From an uncultured Chlorobiaceae bacterium (GTDB taxonomy: Bacteria; Bacteroidota; Chlorobiia; Chlorobiales; Chlorobiaceae), in NCBI GenBank assembly GCA_903874585.1, contig CAIQSY010000029.1, positions 1-6,274 on the forward strand: DNA of 6,274 bases, read 5' to 3'. Each line of letters begins with the position of its first letter. Position 1 is the first letter of the stretch. This document shows positions 4,913 through 6,274 of the stretch, piece by piece. The notes beneath the pieces were generated by a model. That model was not told the origin of the DNA and made no database searches. It saw nothing but the letters and a program-made list of their open reading frames with translations. The position numbers were made by a program, and so were the translations under genes.

Positions 4913-6274
4913 TTACCCAACCGCACCCCAACTGCCGTCCACGTCGCCCTTGACAACGCCGATAAGATCGAGCTCCATATCTCCATAAACATCTATTGCC
5001 CGCTCGGCAAATGACCAGTCAACATGGCTGCGATTCATGTCGTCTAATTGCTGATCATGACGCACATAAATCCATTCGTCGGCTGGTGCGTTGGTATAGT
5101 TTACTGCCATTTTCAGGATGTTGAGTGCATCGTTGGCGCGCACTTTGCCATCGTGGTTTACGTCTGCCGCCAAGTATTGATAAGGCGATACGGCGGAAGG
5201 TGTTACGCCTTCGTTGGGATTGAGTCCGACCGCCATTTTCAGCGCGGCTAACGCATCATCAACCGTCACGGCTCCTGAAAGCATTGATGTGTTGCTTTTG
5301 CCTGCAATATGGTACGAGCCCTCGGCAATATTCTCAAAACGGTAGGAACCGGCCTCGTCTGTTGGCGTGCAGAGCATACTCGTCGGCATAATGCCAGCAT
5401 CACCCATCCAGCCAGACGCAACAGAGAGCATAACGCTATCGGGAGTGTCTGGTGCGCTGAAGGTCAGCACGCCAAGCTTTGCCTCGCCTGTCTGCATGGC
5501 TTGCAAGCCCGTGCCACCAAGCACAACGCGTCCAGCAGCTTCATCGCCGAGAGCGCTCATCCAGCCACTCAGTGCATTGCCAGCTTGCCATGTAACGCTT
5601 GAGCTTTCAGGGAAAAGCAACTCAAGCTGGAAGCTGTGGATGTCGGGTTGCGTAGACGATGCCCATAGCTCAACGGTGTAACTGCCATCGCTTTGATGCT
5701 GGAGGTTACGGAACTCGACCTGCTGCGAACCGCTTTCCATCGGAGTGGTGGCAAGGGTTGGCTGCACGTTACTCAACGCTTCACCGGTTTTCCAGAAAGT
5801 GATGTTACCGTGAAGATCGTGATTGATGGGCGATGAAGAGGCTTCGGTTGTAAAGTCGTAGCTGCTGCTGCCTGCGTACTCGTTACCCGATACATCCGCG
5901 ATGCTGCCTTCGCTTAGTGTCACAAAGTAGTGCATGCCATTGTCCAAGTCCGACGTCGGGTTGATGGTAAGCGTGTTGCCGCTGATGGTGAGGTGCGAGC
6001 TATTTGCCACATCGTAGCTTTCAATCAACGTGCCATCGGGCGATCCTGCGTGGATTGCAATGGTGCCGCTGCCAAATTGAATATTCTCGCTGAAGGTGAG
6101 CGTGATGTCGCTGCCGACTGGAACGCTCATTGTTGCATCGGCGGGAGTGGCGGAGACGAGGGTTGGCGCGGTGGTATCCGATGCGCCGTCGAAGCTTGCA
6201 TCGAGAGTGCCGTCGGTGTTGTAACGTGCAAGGGCGAAGTCGCCGTTGCTTTGCCCTGTCACCAGAATCTTTCC
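4913..6274 (-). CDS. Modular protein with Ig-like, cohesin-like and dockerin-like domains, 5' end beyond window
   Basis: The frame enters from the right edge and ends in TAA at 4913-4915, giving the last 453 residues. Visible order: end of a delta-60 repeat, GKILVTGQSNGDFALARYNT onward (1-28); SbsA/Big_5-type Ig-like domain (35-142); cohesin-like domain (about 153-290); linker with GSYRFENIAEGSYHIAGK (309-326); dockerin-like domain (333-395); tail with DMELDLIGVVKGDVDGSW, ending GAVG. A GTG at 6262 lies in the middle of the delta-60 motif and is not the real start. Cohesin and dockerin modules normally bind each other or carbohydrate; having both in one chain suggests assembly with itself or with the paralogue downstream, an inference. 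The protein is probably secreted or surface-bound; the export signal is not visible, though the conserved-looking C-terminal tail may take part. No hairpin terminator follows the stop. GC is higher than in most of the downstream giant gene. Confidence 0.92.
   Translation of the reverse strand, partial: GKILVTGQSNGDFALARYNTDGTLDASFDGASDTTAPTLVSATPADATMSVPVGSDITLTFSENIQFGSGTIAIHAGSPDGTLIESYDVANSSHLTISGNTLTINPTSDLDNGMHYFVTLSEGSIADVSGNEYAGSSSYDFTTEASSSPINHDLHGNITFWKTGEALSNVQPTLATTPMESGSQQVEFRNLQHQSDGSYTVELWASSTQPDIHSFQLELLFPESSSVTWQAGNALSGWMSALGDEAAGRVVLGGTGLQAMQTGEAKLGVLTFSAPDTPDSVMLSVASGWMGDAGIMPTSMLCTPTDEAGSYRFENIAEGSYHIAGKSNTSMLSGAVTVDDALAALKMAVGLNPNEGVTPSAVSPYQYLAADVNHDGKVRANDALNILKMAVNYTNAPADEWIYVRHDQQLDDMNRSHVDWSFAERAIDVYGDMELDLIGVVKGDVDGSWGAVG
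5090..5278 (-). other. Dockerin-like domain with one intact calcium loop
   Basis: Fragment residues 333-395 hold two F-hand-like halves. The second, ADVNHDGKVRANDALNILKM, keeps the calcium ligands Asp371, Asn373, Asp375 and Asp382 of a dockerin loop. The first, TSMLSGAVTVDDALAALKM, keeps the DDAL helix start but has lost the ligands at positions 1, 3 and 5 (Thr, Met, Ser). The spacing between halves (NPNEGVTPSAVSPYQYLAA) is normal. The domain presumably binds a cohesin-like partner. Confidence 0.75.
5405..5818 (-). other. Cohesin-like domain of the upstream protein
   Basis: Fragment residues 153-290 run from LHGNITFWKTGEALSNV through VEFRNLQHQSDGSYTVELWA, FQLELLFPESSSVTWQAG, ALSGWMSALGD and KLGVLTFSAP. 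The FQLELLFP to GWMSALGD part resembles the strand pattern of cohesin-type domains. It is paired with a dockerin-like domain about 45 residues later. The assignment is by motif order only; a carbohydrate-binding module of similar fold is an alternative. Confidence 0.55.
5849..6172 (-). other. SbsA/Big_5-type Ig-like domain of the upstream protein
   Basis: The stretch starts TAPTLVSATPADATMSVPVG and continues LTFSENIQFGSGTIAI, SGNTLTINPTSDL and HYFVTLSEGSIADVSGNEYA. It closely parallels residues 479-585 of the downstream giant protein, so the two modules share a recent ancestor. Confidence 0.85.
6191..6274 (-). repeat. Partial delta-60 repeat of the upstream protein
   Basis: The first 28 visible residues, ending LARYNTDGTLDASFDG, match the second half of a delta-60 unit. 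More units probably lie upstream, outside the window. Confidence 0.85.

Noticed and set aside
3532..5754. Other plus-strand and out-of-frame open frames over the barrel gene and the upstream giant gene
   Set aside because: Shadow frames of well-supported coding sequence; no ribosome binding sites or protein features.
4913..6262. GTG at 6262 as a true start giving a 449-residue protein
   Set aside because: The frame stays open to the window edge, and GKIL directly before it completes the delta-60 motif, so this is an internal Val codon.

Overview
The window holds three genes, all on the minus strand, and reads as an accessory locus for large modular surface or secreted proteins in a Gram-negative bacterium. 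In transcription order they are: (1) the C-terminal 453 residues of a modular protein (6274 to 4913, 5' end outside the window); (2) a complete 293-residue protein with a Sec signal peptide and the look of an outer-membrane beta-barrel (4777 to 3896); (3) the first 1286 residues of a second large modular protein (3859 to 1, 3' end outside the window). Gene 3 is open for its whole visible length with no stop or frameshift and fills more than 60 % of the window.

The two large proteins share parts but not order. The upstream one ends: delta-60 repeat, SbsA/Big_5-type Ig-like domain, cohesin-like domain, dockerin-like domain, short C-terminal tail ending in GDVDGSWGAVG. The downstream one runs: unfamiliar N-terminus with a tandem pair of ~148-residue repeats, Big_5-type domain, exactly seven delta-60 repeats (probably a beta-propeller), an adhesin-type linker module, then a cohesin-like domain cut by the window edge. 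Its N-terminus has no Sec signal peptide.

The barrel gene lies between them, 135 bases after the upstream stop and 36 bases before the downstream start. The second spacing suggests that barrel and downstream giant protein are co-transcribed; the first holds a TTGACA box, a good ribosome binding site and a possible 20-codon leader ORF. A perfect 10-bp hairpin followed by a T-rich run lies inside the barrel's signal-peptide codons.

Organism: the signal peptide plus barrel indicates a diderm. Moderate GC and these modules (delta-60, Big_5, cohesin/dockerin, GDVDGSW-like tail) are reminiscent to me of giant surface proteins in green sulfur bacteria (Chlorobiaceae), but this is a low-confidence inference. 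No RNA genes, CRISPR arrays, insertion sequences or phage genes were seen. A plausible joint role is display or secretion of propeller- and cohesin/dockerin-bearing proteins at the cell surface, perhaps for adhesion or assembly between proteins; this is inferred from domains only.
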